From Eudromia elegans (lineage: Eukaryota; Chordata; Aves; Tinamiformes; Tinamidae): a stretch of DNA of 64,000 nucleotides. Location: the NCBI GenBank assembly GCA_003342815.1, contig PTEX01000133.1:434001-498000 (forward strand), read 5' to 3'. The notes beneath the pieces were generated by a model that worked only from the letters and a program-made list of their open reading frames with translations, ran no database searches and had not been told where the DNA came from. Both the position numbers and the translations under genes were made by a program. Positions 48,201 through 57,382 of this stretch are shown here, one piece after another (positions within the stretch are counted from its first letter, which is position 1; the number at the start of each line of letters is the position of its first letter).

Positions 48201-48448
48201 CTTTTGCAAGAGTTTTAGCTGCAGATAAAACTACCTTGCCTAAGGCACAGACCATATGAAGACTATAGGCAATATAACTCATTATATTACAAATATACTA
48301 CCCCAATTATAAACAAAAAGTCATTACCAAGTGGCAGGAAATATTTAGCCAGCTTTCCCCACACCCTTTCAGAAGCACAGTGAGCGGGCCAAGGCTTACC
48401 CATGAGTATAAATAATGTCCAAGGACATAGTCGGCAGCGAGACTCCAT
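24471..48448 (-). CDS. LAMB3: Laminin subunit beta-3 (22 coding exons)
   Basis: Beta chain of laminin-332, the basement-membrane trimer that anchors stratified epithelium. Twenty-two minus-strand exons, all GT-AG and all in phase, give 1,162 residues. Order of parts: a signal peptide (about 1-18); a laminin N-terminal domain (about 19-245) with [14 protein letters not shown] and [13 protein letters not shown]; cysteine-rich EGF-like laminin repeats (about 248-580); then a long coiled coil (about 590-1162). The coiled coil is broken at about 776-812 by a cysteine-rich insertion, as in other beta chains. The C-terminus YYDTC keeps the cysteine expected to pair with the gamma2 chain, but lacks the final Lys of the human protein. 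Residue similarity to human LAMB3 runs through every exon. The 5' UTR exon is uncertain (see 53818). Confidence 0.96.
25579..25732 (-). CDS. LAMB3: LAMB3 exon 22
   Basis: Residues 1068-1118, coiled coil: [20 protein letters not shown] to [10 protein letters not shown]. Confidence 0.93.
26168..26344 (-). CDS. LAMB3: LAMB3 exon 21
   Basis: Residues 1009-1067, coiled coil: [19 protein letters not shown] to EQARSAQQ. Phase 0 at both ends. Confidence 0.93.
26695..26836 (-). CDS. LAMB3: LAMB3 exon 20
   Basis: Residues 961-1008, coiled coil: [19 protein letters not shown] to [10 protein letters not shown]. Confidence 0.93.
27244..27277. repeat. Poly(A) tract in a LAMB3 intron
   Basis: 34 consecutive A on the plus strand, which is poly(U) in LAMB3 pre-mRNA. 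No retroelement body is recognised beside it. Confidence 0.9.
27669..27876 (-). CDS. LAMB3: LAMB3 exon 19
   Basis: Residues 892-960, coiled coil: [20 protein letters not shown] to [12 protein letters not shown], close to the human sequence. Confidence 0.94.
30001..30145 (-). CDS. LAMB3: LAMB3 exon 18
   Basis: Residues 844-891, coiled coil: [18 protein letters not shown] to [12 protein letters not shown]. Confidence 0.93.
30506..30709 (-). CDS. LAMB3: LAMB3 exon 17, cysteine-rich insertion
   Basis: Residues 776-843. [20 protein letters not shown] and CGAGLSCRG form the cysteine-rich interruption of the coiled coil that is typical of laminin beta chains. The coiled coil then resumes with [12 protein letters not shown]. 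Confidence 0.94.
31897..32105 (-). CDS. LAMB3: LAMB3 exon 16
   Basis: Residues 706-775, coiled coil: [17 protein letters not shown] to PNLTPVINK. Confidence 0.93.
33252..33412 (-). CDS. LAMB3: LAMB3 exon 15
   Basis: Residues 652-705, coiled coil: [19 protein letters not shown] to [14 protein letters not shown]. Confidence 0.92.
33954..34326 (-). CDS. LAMB3: LAMB3 exon 14 (largest coding exon)
   Basis: Residues 528-651. The last EGF-like repeat ([15 protein letters not shown] to [11 protein letters not shown]), then the start of the coiled coil, with a potential N-glycosylation site in SNLTS. Confidence 0.95.
34531..34602. repeat. 36-bp tandem duplication in a LAMB3 intron
   Basis: Two adjacent 36-bp units (34531-34566 and 34567-34602) differ at one position, so the duplication is recent. 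It lies in the intron between LAMB3 exons 13 and 14. Confidence 0.9.
34732..34843 (-). CDS. LAMB3: LAMB3 exon 13
   Basis: Residues 491-527, [16 protein letters not shown] to [11 protein letters not shown]. Two acceptors were possible. The upstream one (CTTCAG|TTCACA) restores FTGQC and is the only one in phase. Confidence 0.92.
36284..36480 (-). CDS. LAMB3: LAMB3 exon 12
   Basis: Residues 425-490, [19 protein letters not shown] to [12 protein letters not shown], one laminin EGF-like repeat and the start of the next. Confidence 0.95.
36811..36966 (-). CDS. LAMB3: LAMB3 exon 11
   Basis: Residues 373-424. A complete laminin EGF-like repeat, [15 protein letters not shown] through [16 protein letters not shown]. 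Confidence 0.95.
37065..37253 (-). CDS. LAMB3: LAMB3 exon 10
   Basis: Residues 310-372. An EGF-like repeat with [12 protein letters not shown] and [11 protein letters not shown]. Confidence 0.94.
37646..37766 (-). CDS. LAMB3: LAMB3 exon 9
   Basis: Residues 270-309, with the EGF-like motif [19 protein letters not shown]. The donor AGA|GTACTT is weak, but phase and the human match support it. Confidence 0.9.
38513..38688 (-). CDS. LAMB3: LAMB3 exon 8
   Basis: Residues 211-269. [15 protein letters not shown] (with a potential N-glycosylation site) closes the laminin N-terminal domain. [12 protein letters not shown] opens the first EGF-like repeat. Confidence 0.93.
39097..39160 (-). CDS. LAMB3: LAMB3 exon 7
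   Basis: Residues 190-210, [20 protein letters not shown]. This small exon was found from splice sites and phase. Its length (64 nt) fits both neighbours. Confidence 0.88.
39594..39785 (-). CDS. LAMB3: LAMB3 exon 6
   Basis: Residues 126-189, with [20 protein letters not shown] and PQSWQDVQC of the laminin N-terminal domain. Confidence 0.94.
40090..40163 (-). CDS. LAMB3: LAMB3 exon 5
   Basis: Residues 101-125, [16 protein letters not shown] to LKFR. The donor is GTTTGT, weaker than its neighbours. Confidence 0.88.
40646..40760 (-). CDS. LAMB3: LAMB3 exon 4
   Basis: Residues 63-100, [11 protein letters not shown] to LRWWQSQN, a strongly conserved piece of the laminin N-terminal domain. It follows a 6.8-kb intron. 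Confidence 0.93.
40761..47540 (-). other. LAMB3: LAMB3 intron of 6.8 kb, no gene supported
   Basis: The largest internal intron after the 5' one. Apart from a CR1-like end at 45016-45078 I see no exon-like or repeat structure in it. Open frames here are short and low in quality. Confidence 0.6.
45016..45078 (+). mobile_element. CR1-type LINE 3' end fragment
   Basis: GCAGAGGTTTGGACT, then GGTCCCATCCAA, then ATTCCATGATTCT has the order of the CR1 3' terminus (gap of purines, TTGGACT, GGTCCCTTCCAA, ATTCTATG tail repeats). It is short and diverged, hence old. The boundaries are approximate. Confidence 0.55.
47541..47677 (-). CDS. LAMB3: LAMB3 exon 3
   Basis: Residues 17-62. Start of the laminin N-terminal domain: [18 protein letters not shown] and [17 protein letters not shown]. 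Confidence 0.94.
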
Positions 48449-48464
48449 ACTGCTGAGGACACAC
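48400..48464 (-). CDS. LAMB3: LAMB3 exon with start codon and signal peptide
   Basis: ATG is at 48448-48446. It encodes 16 residues ([16 protein letters not shown]) plus one base, then donor GGTAAGCC. The next exon supplies DAQRSC, so cleavage probably falls after Ala18. The hydrophobic core is short. An acceptor-like CCCTAG sits just before 48464, so an untranslated exon lies further upstream. The start is chosen because it is the only in-frame ATG and keeps phase with the next exon. Confidence 0.8.
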
Positions 48465-49080
48465 CTAGGGAAGAATTTGCAGCATGAACAAAAAGCAGCA
48501 GAAATCACTTTCGAAAGCATAGTCTGGGCCTTTTACGTTCCTTCACAATTCACAAGGAGGTGATTTCATTGATCTACCACAGAGCAGCATGGATGAAAAA
48601 CCAGAATAAGAGGAAATCAAATGCAAAATCAAATTGTGCATTAAAAAATGAATGACTAAAAATGAAAACACACACTTTCCTAGGGATGCTGGAGACATAG
48701 CAGTTCCCAGCAGCATGAACCTGCAGGGGCAAGGGACCCCTGCCAAAGCCAAGTCACAACATACACCTGGAAACTACCACCAGGTAAGATAGCAACTGGG
48801 CTGCCGCTTCTTTACATGATTACATGCGTTGCAGTTCCCATTCCTCAACCCCACCCTTTGCCCTGCATTTTCAGACTTGATTCCAGGTCAAAACTTGCCA
48901 GCATTTCAAATAGTCCAAAGTCTTACTCTATGACAGGAGGAAAAAAATATATATAAAAGTCACTGCTAAATAAGTGACTTCTACACAATTTCTATACAGA
49001 AATCCCCCACAAAAGCCAGCCAGAAAAAGAACTGCCAGCTCTAACCTGGCATTAAGGAAAGCTCTCACTTGCCATTTTCT

Positions 49081-49148
49081 CCACTTTATGTCACGTGCCA
49101 GAGGCATGGCAGCTTGTCTGCCATGCCTCTGGAATACCACATACCTGG
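49081..49148. other. Hairpin with a 15-bp perfect stem, possible small-RNA precursor
   Basis: Arms 49098-49112 and 49118-49132 are perfect reverse complements with a 5-base loop (CTTGT). Beyond a 6x6 internal loop (49092-49097 against 49133-49138) five more base pairs form (49087-49091 with 49139-49143), then three more (49081-49083 with 49146-49148). The whole is about 68 nt, the size of a microRNA precursor. It lies in the inferred first intron of LAMB3. A small-RNA role is inference. Confidence 0.45.
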
Positions 49149-52052
49149 CTTGTGGCAATGCCTTCCAGGCTCTAGTGCTATCCACAGCTCCTCTGAAAGC
49201 CCACAGTGCTCTGAAGTGCTGGCTCTTGCCTCCCGCTGCTTTTAACATACAGCTACCTCACCTGTGTAAGTCAGTACCTGTGGGTGTAGTAAGATAAAGG
49301 GAGTGATTCAGGCATCTTCAGACATACACGCCCAAATAATGTATAACGCACAACTACTCACTCAGACAGCTTCGCAAACAGAAGTCACTGAGCAGCAGGG
49401 TGATGCAGAGTGGTTGAACACTTCCACGATTTAGCATCAAGTGAATTCCTATCTGCAGCTGCGGGATAGTTCCCATGTGCCAGGGGCTTGGGTGGACACC
49501 ACTCAGACACTCTCAGGCAAGCATGTAGCCAGCTAGCCCGAGCACCAGCAAGGGGGCCACCGCAGCTGCCCCCAGTGCAGCCCCCACACATCTGCCCAGC
49601 TCCCCAGAATGGGCTGCAAGCTGAAGCCTCACTGCAAGGCAAGGCAGTCACTGTTCAGTTGTCACTGTCAGCTTTCAGTAGTGTTAATGAAAACAGTATC
49701 TTAAGTTCATTTTTCTACTGTGCTTGCAAAGTGTGAGATGGCACCAAAGGTCTTTTCTTCACCAAGTTCATTCAGTTTTTGACAGCTCTGAACAAAGAAA
49801 GAGCTTTTAAGTAAATGCCACTGGGACTGCAACTCCCATGTGCGCCACACAGAGAGGCCACCCAGTCACTCTGCTTCTAGGGGCTCACAGACCTGCCAAT
49901 ACACGCTGTGTTTCAGTTGCAGCTGAAAAGCCAAAAAGCTCTGCGTTTACCCATCCAAATCCCCAAGCTATACAGACCCCTAAAGCACTTGTTCTAATAA
50001 CCTCAGAAAACCTCAGAAAAATGGAAGCTGAATGTGTCAAGTCTTTACTGTTTGCTTTACTGAAACCCCAAATAAATTCCTCTCTCCTGCTCCCAGGAGT
50101 GCTAAGCTGGTAGTAGCTGGCAGACCACTCTGCATCTGTGCTCGCCGCCTTGCTGGCGTCCTACCTACCTCCACTGTCTTCACATGGAGCAACACAGGTG
50201 TGTGCGATGCGAGGAGCAGCAATTCGCAGAAAGCACATACAACAAAGCTTGAAAATATATTGTCCCTAAGGCTACAGTATGTGCAACATTGGCTCAGCCT
50301 CCTCCTCTCCTTAGGTGTGCCCGCACGGCTGTGTACGCAGGAAGCAGAGCCGGGTGTGCCTGCCCTTAGGCAGCCACTCAGCAATGCTGCCACACCGCAT
50401 TCCTCCTCCTGCAGCCTTCCTTCCTTGGGAGATGCCTCCTCCCCTCCTCTGGCAGATCACAGCATGTCCGAGGAAGGGAAAGGAAAGGCTGAAGCACCTG
50501 ACAGAGAAAGCAAAAGTTTCAGCTTGAGCTGCCATACTATTCCTGCATGGTTATTTATCATCCTGCCTATTTATCACCATGTCTAGACACAGAATTATTC
50601 CCCAACTCTGACAAATTCACCAACAACAGTAACTTTATGTGGTAAAGGGCTAAACATCCAATGTAGGTTTTGCAAAAAATCACAGCAAAGCTCCCAACTT
50701 CTGTAATCTGGGAAAGTAACTGTCATAGAAATTAAACAGCGGCAATAGGTGAGATGGCTTTGGGCTTTTTGCTGCTGTTGGACAAGGCATCTTGCAGACC
50801 AGCTAAGGAGACTCAGCCTGGGCTAAATGCCCCCCCCAGGGCATGCCTGTTCCTCCAGGTCTAAGGTGATTTGCAGAAGTTAGGCTGATGCTGGTCTAGT
50901 CAGTGCTCATGCCTTCAGAAATCCCACTCAGGATGCTGGGATAGTCCCACTACTCCACAACTTACTGTAAAGGACAAGATTTGGCTGCACAAGCAAGGTA
51001 AGGCCTGGTAAATGATACCTTGACCACATACTGTACCAATGAGCTGCTAGAAATACCTTCTTCCATCCCTTCTTCCTCTGGCCTTCCCTCCATCCAGCTT
51101 GCCAGAACAAGGTAAACAGTCATCTGGTATTTCAGGCTCTGCAAGTTCAAACAGGAACAAAAGCAGGGAACACGTTCATTTGCAGAATATCACTTGCAAA
51201 TTAATAACAGCGCAGAACAAAAGCAGTTGCTGCACCTCAGCTGAGTGCTCAGGAACAGCACAGCTCAGTGCAAAGCTCCCATGTGCCACCTAATGACATC
51301 CAAGCTCATTCAAAGGGACACACTGAGGAGGCCAAATACCATCTTTTAGGTGAAGGTGCAACTAGGAGCTACACTCAATTGTTGCCTCTGAGGGATAAGT
51401 GCCTGAGCAAGCCATGCTTAAAAGCCCTGATCAGACAGCTAGGGATTTAGTCCATTTACAATGACCCTCAGATCTGCAGAACACTGGCTGGGATTCCTTG
51501 AGGTTCAGATTTGGGTGACACACAGGGACAAGCAAGGTGGCTGCAGGGAGGCACTACAAGTTAATTATCCTCTAGTAACTCCACTGCTGATGCACTCCGA
51601 ATGAACTCACTAACAAATGCTTTAAGGCAGTGGCAGCCAAAGTTTATAAGGATGTGACTCCTGCATGAATAGCTTTGTTTTACTTCCTCTCACTGATGTG
51701 ACATTTACTCCTTGCGAGAATTAAAAGGCACATGAGGACTTTATTCCTTTCAGAGCTCTTTCAAGGATACTAAGAGCAGTAGATACAGTTTTGCTGTGGC
51801 AAAAACACAAAAGTAGGTAGGAGCTATGGAGCTGGAAGTGCTGAAGTTGCAATAGGAGGAGGAAGCTTGGCAAGGCTTTTTCAGGGGTGAGACATGTAAT
51901 TCGCCTGGTAGCTTTTAGACAGCTATCTCTACTGATTTCAGTAATCAAATACCATTTCCTCCATAAAATCTTTTCTCAATTTAATTAAAAACTGACCGGC
52001 AAATTAACCTCTTTGTTGCAGCAAAAGCAGATGAAAATAAAACTGCATGTAT

Positions 52053-52088
52053 CTTAGTTAAAACGCTCTCTCTGGCGTTTTAACTAAG
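52053..52088. other. 14-bp perfect inverted repeat, 8-base loop
   Basis: Arms 52053-52066 and 52075-52088 are exact reverse complements, TA-rich outside with a GCG core. The pairing does not extend well outward. It could be a hairpin, a protein-binding palindrome or the remains of a small foldback element. Confidence 0.6.
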
Positions 52089-53240
52089 TATTTCAGGCTT
52101 TTCTAATGAAATGCCAACGTATCTCTCCCAAACAGTATTCCATGATTTGAAAGCAAATAAAACTTTGCATTGAAAAAGAGTTGACCTAGTTTAGGTTTAA
52201 ATTCAAGTTACCTTGGGAGCTGGTTCCAAAGGTCATTGCCTTGCTGAACCAGCTTACGTGAGCTGCTGCCTGCGCTTGCAGTCCCACTGTGGCCCGGGTC
52301 AGGCGCTGGAAGATAAATCCAAAGAGGCCTCCTTGTTTACTGCTCTGCTTAGAAAAACTCTGAAATCATCAATGCTCCCAGACAGCACTAGCTTAGCAAG
52401 TGTCACATACCGGCTGCAATCAGCCCTGTGCAGACCTGTGCACAGAAAAAACACCACAGGCTATAAATGAGCTATTTTGCAAAATGTAAATCTCCTGTAG
52501 GAGACTAAACTAAACAAAAAGGAAAGGCTGCTGACAATGTTTGTCTCCAAGGCATTATTTTGCTGGCTTTTTTTTAAGGATGTGATTTCTTCTCAGTGCT
52601 GCAAAATGCGCAGCTCCCTCGGCTGGCTGGTGCAGGCAGTTCCTTTCCCCGGCAGTGCAAGGCTGCATCTGCAAACCTGAGCACGGCCCTGGCGGTGGCA
52701 GCGCCTGCACAGAGCAGGGCCTCCGCAGCCATGCGCCCCTGGGCAGGGAGCAAAGGACTGAAATGGAAGTCACATTATTTTTGTTTCTGCTTGCCCCCTC
52801 CACTTGATTGAACTGCAGTAAGGGGTTCATGGTGAGCAGCGTTTCATCCTACCCAGGTAAAATGAAAGAGATTTGCTGCATCTGTGCTCTACAAGTCACC
52901 AAGCCCTATCCCTCCCGCCAGGTACAGCTGATGCACACCCCCCTGGCTCAGACACTTCTGCTTTTCCCAGACACTGCTCACTGTTATGCAACTTCCAATC
53001 AACACCAACAGTCGCCAAGCTATCCACCTCTGGACTCGTGTATTACAAAGTCCAAAGCGCCTGATCCTTGCCCGCAGATGAGACATGTGGAAGATGAAGC
53101 AAATCTTTCCCCTTTGTCAATATTAGTACCAAGAAACACGAAGACAATATTTGGGAAACGTCACTAACAGACAAAAATGGGTATTACTGTGTTTTGGCTC
53201 AAGCTTCCCCACTATTTCAAACAACGCAGTATGAGAACCA

Positions 53241-53340
53241 CGGGCTCAGTTCAGGTGGGAAGGCACCTCTGGAGGTCACCAAGTCCAACTTCCAGTCAGA
53301 AAAGGGTCATGTTCAAAATTACATCTTGCACAAGAGCCTT
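53241..53340 (-). mobile_element. CR1-type LINE fragment
   Basis: TTCAGGTGGGAAGGCACCTC, then TGGAGGTCACC, then AAGTCCAACTTCC and GGGTCATG match the order of the reverse-complemented CR1 3' region (TTGGAAGGGACCTCTGGAGATCATCTAGTCCAACC...AGGGTCA). It is clearly diverged. The ends are approximate. Confidence 0.65.
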
Positions 53341-53817
53341 GTGTTAATTATATTTAAACATCTTCTTCCAAGGTAAATCATATTAAATGAAATATTTGAA
53401 TACAGAATGAGAGGACAGAAATGGAGTGCCCGCACGTCACACTGTTTTCTGTTTTTGCCATGGAAAATCTGCCCAGCCTTCTTGAGACATCTCCACTAAA
53501 CCAGGAAAGCACTACAGTGCGTCACGGACCTTGGAGAAGCACTCGAGCTAACTGATGGTGACACATCCCTCCTCATCTATCTTCCCTCTTGCCTTGCTGA
53601 TAAAGTCCGACCTTCTTAATAAAAACTGAGAGGTTATATTTAGAGACAAGAAATTTCGCCTGCCCTGCAGCAAGGCAACTGTCATGACTAGAACATCTGG
53701 GTAAAAAGCTGCACTGAAACTGATGCACGTTAGGCTGCCCTGCTGTCACTAAAGAAATTAGCTGTGGCGACTGCAAAGCAGCTTGTCTTGAGCTCCCAGC
53801 GCAGGCTCTGCACTCAC

Positions 53818-53915
53818 CGCTGCAGCAGCACCGGGCACGAGCTGGGCTCAGCGCGTGCAAAACTCTCTGGCCTCATCTCCCCGAGCCACTGCCGGGGTCA
53901 CACGTCTCGGCCAAT
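53818..53915 (-). promoter_or_regulatory. LAMB3: Candidate LAMB3 promoter and untranslated first exon
   Basis: On the minus strand a strong donor, GCG|GTGAGTGCAG, ends a possible exon at 53818. The 90 bases upstream hold about ten CpG sites in otherwise CpG-poor sequence, and a CCAAT box (plus-strand CCAAT at about 53912-53916) sits about 95 bp from the donor. The gene needs an untranslated exon upstream of 48464, and this is the best promoter-like candidate. A second donor-like site, GGG|GTGAGTCAGAG, near 55046 is an alternative. Confidence 0.35.
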
Positions 53916-53919
53916 ATTG

Positions 53920-56860
53920 AGGTTAAACCTGAGGCGCTTACACTGCTTTGCAAATTCAGGCCGAGCTCTTCCTTTGGATGATGTTAAACTCATCCAGTTT
54001 TCCCAGATATAAAGCCTGGTTTAATCAAACTTGCAATTAAACCTGACAACCTCATCATGCAGACTCCCTTAAATAAGATTAGGAGCACCTAAAATTAGTC
54101 TAATTTAATGTTAATCATTAATCCTTTTATCCACTCTTAATCCAATTTAAATGGCCACACAGAGCTTGCATAGACTTTGTTATTCAGTTTAAAACAAAAT
54201 TGAATTAAAAAAATTAATCAAATCAACACTATTTCTGAGTGAGGCCATAGGAGGCATTTACGCCAGATGATTAGCAGGTCTGTTTGCTCTATGCTCTGTG
54301 CTCTCCTTGAAGCTCTGCCTCTTAGTATTTTGTGATTACATCTCCATCCATACCTAAAAGATAAGAGGCATCATATGTAGCCCTCAGCTGCAGAAAGACA
54401 CTTTCACATAAAGGGTTCAGGAGGCAAAGAAATCCAGCTTCAAAAAAAGTAGGCAAAATGACATGACTCAAACCCTTCCCACTGACCTTTGCCTCAGGGA
54501 TTACCAGTGTCGGACGCGGAGCCGCGCTGTGTTTCTGCAGGGCTAACAGCTCATTCCACCAGCAGCAGCGCCCACAGCCCAGCAAGACACTGCAGCCTCC
54601 CCCAGCAGTCATGCCCAGTTAGAGTTAAAGCAACCTTGAACTTTCACTGTCTAATTGCTGTCTCCTCCAGCTATCTTTTCTGCAAAGTTCATTTTTCAAA
54701 GCACTGCAGAGGGCAAAACCAGCAACTTGAATATAGGAATTGCCTGGAACCTTTGCTGCCAAGTTGGAAGAAAAGATAAAGTTTTTTGTTTTTTGTTTTT
54801 TGGTTTTTTTTTAGAAAAGACAGACACTGAAGGGGGAGAGACAAGTCTTTAGCAACTTTTACAGCCAATCTTGCAATACAATTTCCTAAGTGCATTCAAA
54901 ATGTGGGGGAAAAAAATGTTTTTATTGGCAGCATTTTCTTAAAGCACTCGGGTTCCTCTTGCTGCTCCCAACACGCTGCCACCCCCGCAGCGGGGAAGCT
55001 CCAGCCTCCCGCTACGTGCGGGATGTGCAGAGCCTGCTCTGACTCACCCCCTCTCACATGTCCAGGGAAGAGCTCAACCAGGAGTAAAAGACAAATTTAA
55101 GCAACACAGCCATTAGTGAGGCAGACCTTTCGTTTGCCACAGCAAGACGGCCAGTTTTCACATGGTTGCTGAGTCTTGCAGCATTTAAGGTGTTTCCTCA
55201 AGACCTTCAGCAACCAGAGCCCAAGTACACAGGTGGAAAATGGGTGTTTAACAGCAAGGTTCTCACCTTCCGGATACAGACAAGAGTTTAAGGTTGTGAT
55301 CACAGCACAGCAAGATCTAGGTTGGCTTCAATTATGAGTCAGTTCAGTGATTTTAGGACATAATTCTGGCCATATCACCTCGTAGACCATCTTCTTCAGA
55401 AGGGAAGATTTAAATCCTTCAAGAAAAATGTGACTTGGATAACACAACATCCAAGAATTGCTCATTTTTTCAAAGCTCTATTCTCGCTTCTTCGCCCACA
55501 CTCAGAAACAAAACCAATTCTCACACTCAGTTGTGCTAAAGCCAACACAAGGCCTGCATGGACATTCCAGCCACGTCACCACGGCCCGTTACGCTGTAGG
55601 AACGGGAAATGGAGACATCACTGAAGTTACTCATTTCCCAGCATGGTTTCTGCTGGGCAGGAGCTAGGGAGCCAGCCCACACTGAGCTTTCCCCTCTGCT
55701 TTAGGGACGAATCCTCCCCGGAGCTCCCTTCTGCCAGCACAGCTGGTTGCCAGCTTCCCCAGGCCCAAGCCCCTTGCAGGCTCCAGGACCAGAGCACTGC
55801 TTTAGGGGGCTCTGCCATGGACATTCCCAGCATCTTCCTTGCTCCCTGTGAGCTTATCTGCCTTCCACATGCATTAGCTCTCCTTTAAAGCACCACATCT
55901 CACCAAAGGCTGTGATTCTTCTATACTGCCCTGGCAGAGATTCCCACTGTCCGTATATGCACAGATGAGAAGTCTGCCCCTAGACTCCACAATTTGCGCT
56001 GTGAATTCACAAGCTGTAAACTCCAGCAAACTCTCCTGGCTCTAGCAATTGTGTGAAGGTCAGCAGCCACCCAAGATGTATATGGCTCCATACATAGACG
56101 GAGCAGTGTACGTATGCTGATACGGTTAACAGCTCGGCCTTAGCGGAAGCAAGTGATGTAATATGCTGCATGATACTGATGAAATACTCTTTGGAAGCAA
56201 GCCAGCAAAGAAGGGTGACAGAGCTACGTTCTTTCTTTCCCCAAAAAGGAAATACACGGTTCTTCGTTTACACAAATCACAAGGCGATTACACTTACTAA
56301 AAGGTGTCAGAGTTTCAGTGGCAACTATAGGAAAAACGAAAATAGAGTCATAGCAGGTACCCTGTAGCTTTCACTAATTTAGGAATTTCCAGTCTCTTGT
56401 CTTTGACAAATTGAGTCGCTATCACATACTACATGTAATTTAGCTCATGTTCCCTTTGCTTTGAGCCACCTACAGAGACCTTTAACAGCAGCCTTCACAT
56501 CATGTGCTGGGTGATATCTTTGTTATCCTTCACTAATGCCTTTTTTACTACTCCTTTCTTTATTGTAAGAATGCAACAAAATTCCAAAACATCTATGCTG
56601 CTGAATCCATCAAATTACACAAATGTAGGGCCAGGCCCTAGATCCAAATCTCACGATGCTTTACAAGCTGACAGACAGATCCCTATTTTCCCCCTGTCTC
56701 CAACTAAAGATCTGAAGTTGCTCCATCAAGTTTGTTCCACAAATGCCTAAAGCCCCCTTCTTTCTCAGAGGAGCAGCGGGCTGCATTCCAATGCCATCAG
56801 AAGAGCTGTGGGGCTGACTGTAGGGGAGGAAGGGTTAAGAGCCCAGGACAGGCGAGGGAG
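53920..56860. promoter_or_regulatory. Shared upstream region of LAMB3 and G0S2 with AP-1 motifs
   Basis: The two genes diverge here and no coding exon is supported. Perfect AP-1 sites occur at 54464-54470 (TGACTCA), 55040-55046 (TGACTCA) and 55335-55341 (TGAGTCA). AP-1 is known to drive human LAMB3 in keratinocytes, so these are candidate enhancer sites, but such heptamers also occur by chance. Confidence 0.35.
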
Positions 56861-56864
56861 GCAT

Positions 56865-57092
56865 TATTTATTGCATTATCATAATCGCAGCTTTATTTTT
56901 AGCTTTTGGCTGGCGGAGCGGCGTGGCACGGAGGGCGGCCCGTGCTCGCAGCGTGCTTGGGGCATGGCCGGCCCGCGGCACCGCCCGCCTCGCTGCAGAT
57001 ATAAGGCGGCGACAGCGGCCGCAGGGCAGCAGCCGCAGAGCTGAGCAGCAACGTGCCGCGCCACACGCAGCAGCAGCAGCCCCCGGCACAGG
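56865..57092 (+). promoter_or_regulatory. G0S2: G0S2 promoter and untranslated exon 1
   Basis: A GC- and CpG-rich stretch (about 56915-57130) holds a TATA box (TATAAG at 57000-57005), which places the start near 57030. Exon 1 ends at 57092 before the donor GTAAGAG, and exon 2 starts at 57353 after TTTTGTAG. Just upstream lies an AT-rich patch with TTATTTATTGCATTATCATAAT (about 56864-56885). The strong TATA fits a gene that is known to be sharply inducible. Confidence 0.65.
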
Positions 57093-57382
57093 GTAAGAGG
57101 GGCCAGGCAGGGTGGGACACACCACGGTGGGGGGAAAAGGGAGGCCATGGGGCCGTGGCAGCACAGCAGGAGCCTCCCTGCCCTGCATGCCAGGCAGCTG
57201 AGGAATGTGCATTTCGGCAGAGAAGCTTTCAGCAAAAACTACATCCTCACTTCAAAGCAGCACAAATAGCTTGGGCTCAGTGGAGCACACTGAATGCTAC
57301 AAGAAAAAGCAGCTGCAATATAACTGATGTACCTCTCTCTCTTGTTTTGTAGGACTAGCATCTTGCAAATCTACTGCAAAAG

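Larger units (their letters stand above)
48465..53817 (-). other. LAMB3: Inferred LAMB3 first intron or upstream region
   Basis: No coding exon is supported. It includes the two hairpins, the minus-oriented CR1-like fragment near 53.3 kb, and GC-richer patches (about 49.5, 50.1-50.5 and 52.6-52.75 kb). The 184-codon open frame at 50032-50586 looks like a chance frame. Confidence 0.5.

Noticed and set aside
50032-50586. 184-codon plus-strand open frame in the LAMB3 5' interval
   Set aside because: Serine-, leucine- and proline-rich with no domain. It sits in a GC-rich patch where the minus strand is also open, and there is no splice or conservation evidence.
52130-52160. ATTCCATGATTTG resembling a CR1 tail
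   Set aside because: Only one tail-like unit, with no upstream CR1 3' sequence, unlike the fragment near 45.05 kb.
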